A stretch of DNA of 64,000 nucleotides, from contig JAFMBM010000002.1 in NCBI GenBank assembly GCA_017858515.1, positions 39,785 to 103,784 of the forward strand, read 5' to 3'. The stretch is from Cryomorphaceae bacterium (GTDB lineage Bacteria > Bacteroidota > Bacteroidia > Flavobacteriales > Schleiferiaceae). Numbering within the stretch: the first letter of the stretch is position 1; every line of letters starts with the position of its first letter. A model generated the notes under the pieces. That model was not told the origin of the DNA. It saw only the letters and a program-made list of their open reading frames with translations, and ran no database searches. The translations under genes were made by a program, and so were the position numbers. Below are positions 8,232 through 16,500 of the stretch, piece after piece.

Positions 8232-9277
8232 CTAAAAATATAATCCGTTGGGATTAGACCCACCTCAATACTGTCGATAGGGGTATTGTTAGCATTTAGT
8301 CGAACTACCCATCCCGGCTCAGCGAAAGATAAAGGATTTCCAGCGATAATATTCGACCGAATAGGATCCCAATCTAAACTATAATATCCACCCGATTTCA
8401 CCTTTTGGAAGTTTGAAGGATTGCTAATGGAGCAAGTATAAATACTACCGCCATAGGTATTGCTTAAAAAATACAGACTTGAATTATTTGAATTGTAAAT
8501 AAGATCGGCCGGATGCCCAATGCTCAAAGGAATCGACACAGTCTGAATAATTTCGAGGGTATTGAGATTCAATTCCACCAATCTTCCTTCACTATCGTTC
8601 GATGGATCCATCCAATCTGCAAAACCTGAACACAAAACCCAAACTGAACTAGATGTAACGGCAACCGAATTAGGCACATCGCCCACCGTAATCGTTCGGT
8701 TTAAGCTAAGGTCAGAACGATTCAAAACAGTTAAAGTAGAATCCAGTCCAAATCCTCCAGTATTCATAACCAAAACATAATCGTTCACAACACTTATTCT
8801 TTCAGGCCCAGAACCCGTGCTTACCGAATCGATGATATTGTTTCCGGTAGAGGATAGAACGTACATTTTATTCGTTCCCCAATCACTTACACCAATGCGA
8901 TTATTCCCCAGATCGGCAAGGGCTCTTGGAGACTTAAAACCGCTAATTGTGGCCGTACTATTCCAATCGAAAACACTGGCCACTTCCACCTTAGCTGAAA
9001 GATTTGAAACTATATAATACTGATTTCCAATTAGTTCAAAATCATTGAGAATAGAACCAATGGGAAATCCATTTCGATTAAAAAAAACATCCTTATGCAC
9101 TGTCTTGGAAGTCAAATCAAATTGAGAGATACTACCACTTCCAGCAGAAAAAGGACCTTCATTTAAGATATAAATAGAAGGGTTGGTTTGGCTGACAGGT
9201 GCGGGCTTATCGTCTTCATCGCAAGCACAGAGGAATAGAAAAAAGGTAGAAAAAAGGAGGGTGTTGATTTTAGTCAT
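8228..9277 (-). CDS. beta-propeller surface lipoprotein, DUF5074/YncE-like
   Basis: The 349-aa protein has a lipoprotein signal peptide with lipobox cysteine at about residue 19 (FLCAC followed by acidic DEDD, a Bacteroidota surface-export-like pattern). Repeating propeller blades follow, with phrases such as IGVSDWGTNKMYVLSS, VPNSVAVTSSSVWVLC and HPADLIYNSNNSSLYFLS. DUF5074-type lipoproteins are commonly paired with TonB receptors for cobalamin or other corrinoids. It overlaps both neighbours by 4 nt. The likely role is binding or capping the receptor for substrate capture; this is inference from context. Confidence 0.8.
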   Translation of the reverse strand: MTKINTLLFSTFFLFLCACDEDDKPAPVSQTNPSIYILNEGPFSAGSGSISQFDLTSKTVHKDVFFNRNGFPIGSILNDFELIGNQYYIVSNLSAKVEVASVFDWNSTATISGFKSPRALADLGNNRIGVSDWGTNKMYVLSSTGNNIIDSVSTGSGPERISVVNDYVLVMNTGGFGLDSTLTVLNRSDLSLNRTITVGDVPNSVAVTSSSVWVLCSGFADWMDPSNDSEGRLVELNLNTLEIIQTVSIPLSIGHPADLIYNSNNSSLYFLSNTYGGSIYTCSISNPSNFQKVKSGGYYSLDWDPIRSNIIAGNPLSFAEPGWVVRLNANNTPIDSIEVGLIPTDYIFR

Positions 9278-11118
9278 TTGGACATTTCTAAGGTTAATTT
9301 AAATTGAAAACTTCTGCCGGGCATTGGCATATACGGGCGAAAGGCATAAGATTGATTGCCAACATTTTGAACGAGGAAGGAGAGTTGATATGGGAAGCGC
9401 CTCCAACGATCTTTATAATGGAATTGTAGATCGTAAAGATGAAGACCTTGCAACTGGTCTAAGGGTCCAGCATCTTGCACATTGTGCCAATCGGAAGTGA
9501 TTTGGTTTTGTAGAGACATGCTCCATTTTAGATAGTGAATATCTGCCGTAGCTCTAAAGCGGTGGACTGGAATTCCGGGGGCTAGAAAGGCCTGATCTTC
9601 TTCTATATATTCGCTCCATGTGTACTGATAAGCCGGTCTGAACTGCCAATAACCCTTTGAAAATTCTCGTTTCAATACCACTCCTATTTCCATGCCATGC
9701 GAGCGCATAAACTGTGTGTTCTTTGGAACCCAGAAATTCTGGTTTGTAGGCAGCCAGCGAATTAAATCCTTCATTTCTTGTTGAAAGACTAGAATTTCAG
9801 GAAGAATAGAAATGTGCTTTTTCCTCCATTCAGCATTCCAGGCCAACTCTAGCATATATCCTTGTTCTGGATTGAGATTGGGATTGCCCCCCGGAGACCA
9901 GAATAAATCATTTAAACTTGGCCTTCTATTCGTTAAAGAATAGCTGAGGCGAAATCGCTGTGTACTTCTAAAACGGTACTGAATATGAGTGTGAAACGAA
10001 GGCAAGGGTCTTCCATCGGAGGCAATATCATGTCTAAGACCCAAAGAGATTGGCATATTTGAAAGGGGTCTGAATCGAGTATTGACAAAAAAAGCAGCCT
10101 GATTTCTTTGTCCTTCTTTGCTGAATCCCCAAGCGAAGGAATGCGCAAAAAAGCCACCTACTTTCCAATGCATTTTTCTTCCAGCCTTTTCCCACTCCGG
10201 CATGAGTTGAGCTGTGTGAGAAGCGTTAAAATCAGCAATGCCATTGCGCTCATGCATGTAATCGCTTGCCTCGTAAAACCAAGCCGATTTCAATTGAAAT
10301 CCCGAAGCTTTCTTCCAAGAAAAGAACTGCCGAACCGCTATATCGGTTTGTTGCTGACCTTGAGGAAGGCTAACGAGGATATTGGTTGGGATGCCAATAT
10401 CGTTTTGTTGAATCCAGAAGTTATACTCAAATTGATTCTGAGTAGAAGGCTTGTATCGCAGTAGGTACATCAATCCTTCTTGCTCAAAGGCAGCCCCCTC
10501 TCGGATCTGCTCACTCCCTCGGGTATCAGTATAAGGGAAATTGTTCTCGGCTTTGGAAGTGAAAATTCGAACTTCAGAGAAGAAAGCTTTGTGGCGAAAT
10601 CCAGTATGAGCCCATAGTTCTGCTTGCTGAAAACTTCCAATCCCCACTCCAAGACGAACAAATGTTGCACTATCCCTAGACTGTATATTACTGAGATCAA
10701 CAATACCTCCAGCAGCTGTGCCCGCTAACGCGCCTTCATTCCCGCCCGTTGTAAACTGTACTCGATCAAAAAGAAAAGAAGGAATAGCATTGAGATCAGA
10801 AAGCCCTAAGGCGGGCGATTGCAATGGCATTCCATTAAACTGAACTTGAGTATGACTACCAGGCAATCCCCTAAAAGAAACCGAAGCATATTGACCGGGA
10901 AGATCTGTGCGAATCCAGAGAGGAGTGATGCTTTGAAGTTGGTTTCCCAAGACAGGCGAATGCACCTTAGAAATATCTAAGGTATCGCTGTAGCGAATTT
11001 CATTTCCACCCAGCTTAGAAAGTCGATCTGCCCAAACAGCGACTTCATCCAACCATTGTCCTTGCAAGCGACTTAAGCTGCAAAGCAGCAAGACAGCAAG
11101 GATTCTATCCTTCTTCAT
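9274..11118 (-). CDS. TonB-dependent outer-membrane receptor, BtuB-like (vitamin B12 uptake)
   Basis: Imports a ligand across the outer membrane using TonB energy. The 614-aa length fits BtuB-like receptors without a carboxypeptidase-like domain. A signal peptide (about 1-20) is followed by the plug domain with VSFRGLPGSHTQVQFNGMPL and the glycine-rich GTAAGGIVDLSN (about 75-150). A 22-strand-type barrel ends with aromatic strands. The cobalamin riboswitch about 50 nt upstream makes cobalamin or another corrinoid the likely substrate. It is the first gene of the minus-strand operon. Confidence 0.9.
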   Translation of the reverse strand: MKKDRILAVLLLCSLSRLQGQWLDEVAVWADRLSKLGGNEIRYSDTLDISKVHSPVLGNQLQSITPLWIRTDLPGQYASVSFRGLPGSHTQVQFNGMPLQSPALGLSDLNAIPSFLFDRVQFTTGGNEGALAGTAAGGIVDLSNIQSRDSATFVRLGVGIGSFQQAELWAHTGFRHKAFFSEVRIFTSKAENNFPYTDTRGSEQIREGAAFEQEGLMYLLRYKPSTQNQFEYNFWIQQNDIGIPTNILVSLPQGQQQTDIAVRQFFSWKKASGFQLKSAWFYEASDYMHERNGIADFNASHTAQLMPEWEKAGRKMHWKVGGFFAHSFAWGFSKEGQRNQAAFFVNTRFRPLSNMPISLGLRHDIASDGRPLPSFHTHIQYRFRSTQRFRLSYSLTNRRPSLNDLFWSPGGNPNLNPEQGYMLELAWNAEWRKKHISILPEILVFQQEMKDLIRWLPTNQNFWVPKNTQFMRSHGMEIGVVLKREFSKGYWQFRPAYQYTWSEYIEEDQAFLAPGIPVHRFRATADIHYLKWSMSLQNQITSDWHNVQDAGPLDQLQGLHLYDLQFHYKDRWRRFPYQLSFLVQNVGNQSYAFRPYMPMPGRSFQFKLTLEMSK

Positions 11119-11126
11119 TATTCAAT

Positions 11127-11146
11127 GTTGCTCTTTTGGTCCCGAA
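11127..11146 (-). promoter_or_regulatory. candidate expression-platform hairpin of the riboswitch
   Basis: Reading the minus strand, CTCTTT and AAAGAG form a 6-bp stem around an 8-nt loop (CGGGACCA). It lies between the riboswitch aptamer and the TonB receptor ATG at 11118. There is no U-run after it, so if it is the expression platform it more likely acts on translation initiation than as a terminator. Confidence 0.35.
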
Positions 11147-11165
11147 AGAGAGTTAGCGCACATAT

Positions 11166-11316
11166 TTGAAGGCAGGTCTTCTGACTCAACGCTTCCAATT
11201 CGCCTTCCCAACAAAAGTCAGTGGCATAATGAATTCGAATAACACGTTTTACAGCTGCGGGCACAGTCTCCGATTTTCACGGAATTCCCTATTAATTGCT
11301 CTCACAAACCTTCGAG
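11166..11316 (-). ncRNA. cobalamin riboswitch
   Basis: On the minus strand the aptamer core is unmistakable: GGGAATTCCGTGAAAATCGG, then a GACTGTGCCCGCAGCTGT segment, the B12-box GCCACTG (plus positions 11219-11225), GGGAAGGCG, and the closing GAGTCAGAAGACCTGCC. The outer P1 stem pairs GAAGG (11309-11313) with CCTTC (about 11168-11172). It precedes the BtuB-like receptor in the correct orientation, so the operon should be repressed when adenosylcobalamin or another corrinoid is plentiful. Confidence 0.96.
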
Positions 11317-11317
11317 C

Positions 11318-11325
11318 CAAAAGTA
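11318..11325 (-). promoter_or_regulatory. -7 promoter element of the cobalamin operon
   Basis: On the minus strand TACTTTTG matches TAnnTTTG. It ends about 2-5 nt before the riboswitch P1 stem, so transcription would start at the aptamer itself. No -33 TTTG with standard spacing is evident. Confidence 0.6.
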
Positions 11326-11386
11326 GACGATTTAATTCAAAAGAAGAGAACCATTCATTTGCTGAGCTGTTATCTTCTTATATCCA

Positions 11387-11524
11387 ATGAAAAAACCCCT
11401 TCCTCAAAAAATCTGTCTCGTTTGCCAAAGGCCTTTTTCTTGGAGAAAGAAATGGGAGAAGAACTGGAATAATGTTTTGTATTGTAGCGATGGTTGTAGA
11501 ATGCGAAAAAACGGAGTCAAGTGA
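11387..11524 (+). CDS. DUF2256 small zinc-ribbon-like protein
   Basis: A 45-aa protein. It has CLVC (residues 10-13) and CSDGC (33-37), a four-cysteine arrangement that could bind zinc, separated by RPFSWRKKW (15-23) and a second Trp. This Cys-Cys-RPFxWRKKW...YCS..C pattern is the DUF2256 family, which is very often adjacent to or fused with cryptochrome/photolyase genes. Its TGA stop overlaps the GTG start of the photolyase in a GTGA junction, pointing to translational coupling. The molecular function is unknown. Confidence 0.88.
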   Translation: MKKPLPQKICLVCQRPFSWRKKWEKNWNNVLYCSDGCRMRKNGVK

Positions 11525-12756
11525 AAGTACTACTCTGGTTTAGAAGAGATTTAAGAATACACGACCACGTTTTACTTCACAAGGCCCAGCAGATAAATGC
11601 GCAGTATCTTGGGTTTGCTCAAGCGCATTTGAAATCCAGTTTTGAAAATACAGGAGAGCCTCGTTGGGGAGAAAGAAAAAAGCAATTTTACCTAGAAACT
11701 ATTTCCGATTTAAAATCGAGTTTCGAGAGCAAAGGACTTCCTTTTTGGTTTTCGGACTTGCCCCTTTCAAAAGCCATAGAGACGGTAGAAGAGCAATTTA
11801 TACCAGATGAGATTTGGTGTCAGAATGCAGCGGGCTGGGAGGAGCGTGAGGAAGTATTAATGCTTGCGAAAAAATACAAGCTAAGAGAGATGGAATCGCA
11901 GAGTTTGTATTCTTTAGAAGATTTGCCCTTCAAATTAGAATCGCTTCCTTTTATTTTCACTGATTTCCGTAAGAAAGTAGAAAAACATTCAGAGGTTCGG
12001 CAATGCTATTCCACAGAAATTCAATTCAGTGGAGCCCAGAACATTCAAACACCCGAACTACCAGAGCTTAGCTTTCTCCCAATACATCCACATTCTGCTT
12101 TTCCTTTTGCTGGAGGAGAAAGGGCCGCATTGGAACGAATGAAGGATTGGATTTGGGAAGGCAATCATCTTTCGACTTATAAAAAGACACGCAACGAATC
12201 TATTGGCACGGAGTATTCCTCTAAGTTGAGTGCCTATTTAGCTTGGGGCTGTCTTTCCCCGAGAACCCTATATTGGGAAATAAAGAAATACGAGCGAGAA
12301 GTGCTCTCGAATGAAAGTACCTATTGGCTTTACTTTGAGCTTCTTTGGCGCGATTTCTTTCATTTCACCTGTCGAAAAGAAGGCAGTAGCTTTTTTAAAT
12401 CAAAAAATATTGAAAAGCAAATAGATCAATCCAAATGGATGGCTTGGAAAGAGGCAAAGACCAATAATTCCTTCATTAACGCCCATATGAAGGAGCTCGC
12501 GGAAACAGGCTTTATGAGCAATAGAGGAAGGCAAAATGTGGCCTCTTTTCTATTGCATTCACTAAAGATAGATTGGAGGTTGGGAGCGCAGTATTTTGAA
12601 AGTGAGTTAATAGACTTTGAACCAGCTAATAACTATGGCAATTGGACCTATTTAGCGGGTTTAGGACATGATCCCAGACCCAATCGCATTTTTAACCCCG
12701 AAATACAAAAACAACGATACGATGCCGAAGGCAAATACGTTGAACTATGGACTTGA
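11521..12756 (+). CDS. cryptochrome/photolyase family protein, DASH-type
   Basis: FAD-dependent light-activated DNA repair or blue-light sensing protein. At 411 aa it begins with the Rossmann-like antenna domain ([13 protein letters not shown]). It has the FAD-binding region with [14 protein letters not shown], the [12 protein letters not shown] block (about residues 338-350), and the C-terminal [19 protein letters not shown], which together with GKYVELW is typical of the DASH group. The start is GTG, overlapping the DUF2256 stop. The downstream TetR-like and AarF genes follow closely, a cluster that recurs in Bacteroidota. Confidence 0.92.
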   Translation: MKVLLWFRRDLRIHDHVLLHKAQQINAQYLGFAQAHLKSSFENTGEPRWGERKKQFYLETISDLKSSFESKGLPFWFSDLPLSKAIETVEEQFIPDEIWCQNAAGWEEREEVLMLAKKYKLREMESQSLYSLEDLPFKLESLPFIFTDFRKKVEKHSEVRQCYSTEIQFSGAQNIQTPELPELSFLPIHPHSAFPFAGGERAALERMKDWIWEGNHLSTYKKTRNESIGTEYSSKLSAYLAWGCLSPRTLYWEIKKYEREVLSNESTYWLYFELLWRDFFHFTCRKEGSSFFKSKNIEKQIDQSKWMAWKEAKTNNSFINAHMKELAETGFMSNRGRQNVASFLLHSLKIDWRLGAQYFESELIDFEPANNYGNWTYLAGLGHDPRPNRIFNPEIQKQRYDAEGKYVELWT

Positions 12757-12767
12757 ATTAAACAACA

Positions 12768-13439
12768 ATGGCAGAAGCAAAAACAACTAAAAAGGCAGTG
12801 AAAGAAGAAATTTCACTGACAGAAAAAATCATCAATGCCTTTAAAGAGTACAAATTAGAAAACGGAAAGGATCCTTCGAGCATCTATTCTTTCTGCAAAC
12901 ACATAGAAATAAGCGAGTCAGACTTTTACAGTCACTACAATTCCTTTGCAGAAATAGAAAGAGAATTCTGGACTGGAGTATTTCAACAGACCGTAGAAAA
13001 GTTAAAAAATTCGGATGAATGGGAGTCGTTCTCTAGCAGAGAAAAACTATTGGCCTTCTATTTCACTTGGTTTGAAGATTTACTCAATAACCGAAGTTTT
13101 GCACTCTTATCCTTTCCAAAAAGGCCTTCATTACCTAATGAAGAAGATTTGTTGAAGCCTTTGAAACACGAGTTCCATCAGATGGTAAAAGAGCTCATGA
13201 TCGAAGGAGAAAGCAATGGAGAAATTGCAAATAGAAAGTTTATTTCAGACAAATACAGCGATTTGTTGTGGATGCAGTTTGTCTTCCTATTTGATTATTG
13301 GAAAAAAGACAGCAGCAAAAGGTTCGAGAATACAGATGCCGCCATAGAGAAAAGTGTTAACCTTGGTTTTGATTTGATGGGCCGTGGCCTGGTTGAATCG
13401 CTAACCGATTTCGCCAAATTTCTCCTCAAAAGCAAATAA
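12768..13439 (+). CDS. TetR-like transcriptional regulator (C-terminal domain type)
   Basis: The 223-aa protein has an N-terminal helix-turn-helix-like part (about residues 18-75). There, ISESDFYSHYNSFAEIEREFW looks like the TetR recognition helix followed by the conserved Y-F pattern. The rest is helical, as in ligand-binding TetR C-domains. It starts 11 nt after the photolyase stop and overlaps the AarF start by 1 nt. In Bacteroidota this protein is commonly paired with an AarF kinase. The HTH is weaker than in classical TetR, so DNA binding is not certain. Confidence 0.75.
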   Translation: MAEAKTTKKAVKEEISLTEKIINAFKEYKLENGKDPSSIYSFCKHIEISESDFYSHYNSFAEIEREFWTGVFQQTVEKLKNSDEWESFSSREKLLAFYFTWFEDLLNNRSFALLSFPKRPSLPNEEDLLKPLKHEFHQMVKELMIEGESNGEIANRKFISDKYSDLLWMQFVFLFDYWKKDSSKRFENTDAAIEKSVNLGFDLMGRGLVESLTDFAKFLLKSK

Positions 13440-14761
13440 TGAAAGAACAAGATAGTATTCCAACAGGAAAGGTGCAGCGCGCTACACGCTTCGTAAGTAC
13501 AGGGGCTAAAATTGGCGGTAATTATTTGAAGTTCTACACAAAAAAAATCATCACAGGCGATTCAAGTCGTGCTGAATTAGATGAGAGCAATGCTGAGGAT
13601 ATTTACAATTCTCTTTCAGAGTTAAAAGGTAGCGCCTTAAAAGTGGCTCAAATGCTCAGCATGGATCAGGGTTTATTGCCAGGTGCTTACACCCAAAAAT
13701 TCTCCCAAGCGCAATACAATGCCCCTCCCCTTTCGTACCCTTTAGTGGTGAAGACATTTAAGCAAGAATTGGGAGGCTCTCCTGAAAGTATATTCGAGTC
13801 CTTCGGCAAGACGGCCTCCGCGGCAGCTTCCATTGGCCAAGTGCACAAAGCGGAAAAGGATGGACAAGCCTATGCCGTTAAAATTCAATATCCAGGGGTG
13901 GGCGAAAGTATTCGCTCCGACTTGAAATTGGTTAAACCCATTGCCATGCGCATGTTTAACCTTAGCGAAGCAGACATTACCCACTACCTCGAAGAAGTAG
14001 AAGAAAGACTCATTGAAGAATGTGATTACGGACTTGAATTGCAGCGTTCTATTGAAATAGGAAAGGCCTGTGCCCACTTGAAAAACATTCAATTTCCAGT
14101 GTATAAGGCAGAAATGAGCGGAAGAAAAATCCTCACCATGGAATGGTTGGAAGGAAAACACTTGATTCAGTTTCTAAAAAACAATCCGTCTCAGGAGGTA
14201 AAAAATAAAATAGGTCAGAGCCTTTGGGATTTTTATGATTTCCAAATCCACGAGTTATTGCAAGTGCATGCAGACCCACATCCAGGCAACTTTTTATTTA
14301 GAGAAGATGGAACCATGGGAGTTATAGACTTTGGCTGTATTAAAACCCTAACACCTGAATTTTACAAGAGCTATTTCCGATTGTTGGATGTAGATGATCA
14401 AGGAGAACCAGAGGATTACGACCAACTGTTGCGTGAGCTTAAATATCTTTTGAAGGAAGATTCTACCGAAGATGCGGCCTACTTTAAAGAGAAGATTCTC
14501 ATGATGAATCAGCTTTTGGGCCTCCCTTTTAGAAGTACTTCTTTTGATTTTGGCGATCCAAGCTATTTTGCTAAAATCTATGCCATTAGCGAAGAATTGG
14601 CAGGAGACAAAAGACTTAGAAAGGCAAATGGAGCCCGGGGACCTAAAGATGCCTTATATATCAACCGAACGTATTTTGGTTTGTACACTTTGCTGCACAA
14701 TCTAGGAGCCAAGGTGGAAATTCAAATGAGAAAGGCATCAGTTAAAGAGGCTATCGCCTAA
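13439..14761 (+). CDS. AarF/ABC1/UbiB family atypical kinase
   Basis: UbiB-type protein kinase-like ATPase that supports isoprenoid quinone biology. In the 440-aa protein, the N-terminal KxGQ motif appears as KVAQ (Gly replaced by Ala) in SALKVAQMLSMDQG. The Ala-rich loop is SAAASIGQVHKAE, the conserved EECDY block is at about residue 194, and the catalytic loop/metal motif is HADPHPGNF...GVIDFG (about 279-300). It overlaps the TetR stop by 1 nt and ends the photolyase operon. The substrate or lipid partner cannot be read from sequence. Confidence 0.9.
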   Translation: MKEQDSIPTGKVQRATRFVSTGAKIGGNYLKFYTKKIITGDSSRAELDESNAEDIYNSLSELKGSALKVAQMLSMDQGLLPGAYTQKFSQAQYNAPPLSYPLVVKTFKQELGGSPESIFESFGKTASAAASIGQVHKAEKDGQAYAVKIQYPGVGESIRSDLKLVKPIAMRMFNLSEADITHYLEEVEERLIEECDYGLELQRSIEIGKACAHLKNIQFPVYKAEMSGRKILTMEWLEGKHLIQFLKNNPSQEVKNKIGQSLWDFYDFQIHELLQVHADPHPGNFLFREDGTMGVIDFGCIKTLTPEFYKSYFRLLDVDDQGEPEDYDQLLRELKYLLKEDSTEDAAYFKEKILMMNQLLGLPFRSTSFDFGDPSYFAKIYAISEELAGDKRLRKANGARGPKDALYINRTYFGLYTLLHNLGAKVEIQMRKASVKEAIA

Positions 14762-14786
14762 TTTCGTCCTATCTAATTCTTTATTC

Positions 14787-15272
14787 ATGAAAAGGAAGTT
14801 GGCCCTCTGTATTCTCCTTTGCGTTTTTTCGCTTGAAAATTGGGCTCAAACCGTACCTGAACATGCTTTCGGTTTGCGGTTTTCAGGTGGAAGTTTGTAC
14901 AGTGGCGCTTTAAATTATCAGTATTCTGCAGATGAAGAAACTCGTTTTGAGTTTAATATTGGATTATTAAGAGGACTGAACCTAGATGCTACTGAGATTC
15001 AGATTACCTATCAGTGGGTGTTTCCAATGCACGAAAACTTCGATTGGTATGCTGGCGGGGGCGGAAAGCTTGGTTTTCAGTCGGAAAATGAGGATGAAAA
15101 TAAAACGCCCTTTGGAATATCTGTAGTAGGTCAAGCGGGAATTCAATACACTTTTGATATTCCATTGCATATCTCATTGGATCTCTGTCCAGATTTGCTT
15201 ACCATCAACTACAGCAATCACGCAGCTACATGGGTAAATCTCAACTTAAGTGTGCGTTATCTTTTATTCTAA
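14787..15272 (+). CDS. small predicted outer-membrane beta-barrel protein
   Basis: Family not recognised. The 161-aa protein begins with a signal peptide (about 1-20, ending NWAQ), then alternates hydrophobic and polar residues with glycine-rich turns (FGLRFSGGSLYSGAL, WYAGGGGKLGF, FGISVVGQAGIQYTF) and ends in LSVRYLLF. That terminal aromatic strand is typical of 8-stranded outer-membrane barrels. A TAATTTCG element at about 14759-14766 could be its -7 box, giving a short leader. Confidence 0.6.
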   Translation: MKRKLALCILLCVFSLENWAQTVPEHAFGLRFSGGSLYSGALNYQYSADEETRFEFNIGLLRGLNLDATEIQITYQWVFPMHENFDWYAGGGGKLGFQSENEDENKTPFGISVVGQAGIQYTFDIPLHISLDLCPDLLTINYSNHAATWVNLNLSVRYLLF

Positions 15273-15289
15273 CCTCATAGAAAGCACCA

Positions 15290-15826
15290 ATGAATTTTTG
15301 TCCCCACTGCGGTTCTTCGGAACTGATAATCAGAATCCCTGAAGGAGATCACAAAGAAAGATGGGTTTGTACTCAATGTGAGTCTATTCATTATGTGAAT
15401 CCAAAAATTATTGTGGGATGTCTTCCCCTATGGGAGGGGAAAGTGATGATTGCGAAAAGAGGAATAGAGCCGCGCTTTGGCCTTTGGAATTTGCCGTGCG
15501 GATTTATGGAGACAAATGAAACGGTGGAAGCTGGGGCGGTGAGGGAAGTTTTGGAAGAAACTGGTTCCGAGGTAGAATTGCTTCGTTTACACACGGTTTA
15601 CAATCTGCTTCATGAGCATCAAGTCTATTTAATTTTTCTGGCCAATATGAAGTCAGATCACTTCCAAACAACCTTGGAAAGCACAGAAATAGGTCTATTT
15701 ACAGAAGAAACCGTTCCTTGGTCCGAAATGGCTTTTAATTCATCCACCTTCGCTCTACAAAATTATTTTGAAGATGTGCGGACGGGTAATTCAGCTGTTC
15801 ATTTCGGAACCTATAAAAGGAAATAA
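15290..15826 (+). CDS. NUDIX hydrolase with N-terminal zinc ribbon
   Basis: Hydrolyses nucleoside diphosphates linked to another moiety. The 178-aa protein starts with a zinc ribbon, CPHC at residues 4-7 and CTQC at about 28-31. A full Nudix box follows at about 72-94, GFMETNE then REVLEETG, which fits GX5EX7REUXEEXGU. Zinc-ribbon Nudix proteins related to NudC often act on NADH or ADP-ribose-like substrates; the exact substrate is not readable. It is 17 nt after the barrel gene and 9 nt before the esterase. Confidence 0.92.
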   Translation: MNFCPHCGSSELIIRIPEGDHKERWVCTQCESIHYVNPKIIVGCLPLWEGKVMIAKRGIEPRFGLWNLPCGFMETNETVEAGAVREVLEETGSEVELLRLHTVYNLLHEHQVYLIFLANMKSDHFQTTLESTEIGLFTEETVPWSEMAFNSSTFALQNYFEDVRTGNSAVHFGTYKRK

Positions 15827-15835
15827 AGAAAACAT

Positions 15836-16480
15836 ATGAATTTAGTTAGTATACAGGAGCAAAGAGGCGATGGAAAAGCTGAAAAACTCTTAATTCTTCT
15901 TCATGGCTATGGCAGTCATGAAAGAGATTTAATTTCCCTTGCCGATTTTCTTCCGGGTTCTTTTTTGTTAGAAAGCCTTCGAGCACCTCTGTCACTCCCT
16001 TGGGGTGGCTATGCTTGGTATCCTATAGAAATGGACGAGAATGGAGTTCGAATTAAGTCGGATGCACTTGAAAAAGCGCTCGATGAATTGGAGCAGTTTT
16101 TGCCTCTTTTTGTAGCAGCTAGAGGCTTGGAAATGAAACAAGTTTGGCTAATGGGATTTAGTCAAGGTTGTATTATTAGCTTGGCATTAGCGCTTAGAAA
16201 CCCGCATTGGTTTGAGGGAATTATTGGATTAAGTGGATATCTATCTACTGAAGTTATACCCCCAAAAATTGCACCTTCAGACTTCTTAAATAAGAAACTT
16301 TTTATCGCCCACGGAAAAGAAGATCAGGTGATTCCCATCCAACTCGCCCGACAGACTACACAAGCCTTAGAAACCATTAAGATTGCACATGTTTACCACG
16401 AATATGAAATGGGACATGGCGTAACAGCAGAGGTTATGCGCGATTTAGAACAATGGTGGAAGAAGTCGTTTAATGCTTAA
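15836..16480 (+). CDS. alpha/beta hydrolase, phospholipase/carboxylesterase family
   Basis: Serine hydrolase of the small carboxylesterase/acyl-protein thioesterase type. In the 214-aa product the oxyanion-hole region is ILLHGYGSHERDL. The nucleophile elbow is GFSQGC (about residues 107-112), the acid is in HGKEDQVIP, and the catalytic His is in YEMGHGV. No signal peptide is seen, so it is cytoplasmic. It is the last gene before rfbC, which has its own -7 element. Confidence 0.9.
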   Translation: MNLVSIQEQRGDGKAEKLLILLHGYGSHERDLISLADFLPGSFLLESLRAPLSLPWGGYAWYPIEMDENGVRIKSDALEKALDELEQFLPLFVAARGLEMKQVWLMGFSQGCIISLALALRNPHWFEGIIGLSGYLSTEVIPPKIAPSDFLNKKLFIAHGKEDQVIPIQLARQTTQALETIKIAHVYHEYEMGHGVTAEVMRDLEQWWKKSFNA

Positions 16481-16488
16481 GCAAAACG

Positions 16489-16496
16489 TACCTTTG
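16489..16496 (+). promoter_or_regulatory. -7 promoter element before rfbC
   Basis: TACCTTTG ends exactly 4 nt before the GTG start of rfbC, the same geometry as at fmt. It predicts a leaderless transcript for the rfbC-led operon. Confidence 0.6.
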
Positions 16497-16500
16497 CAAA

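Noticed and set aside
11166..11390. 74-aa plus-strand open frame
   Set aside because: It lies across the cobalamin riboswitch, which is the better explanation of the sequence conservation.
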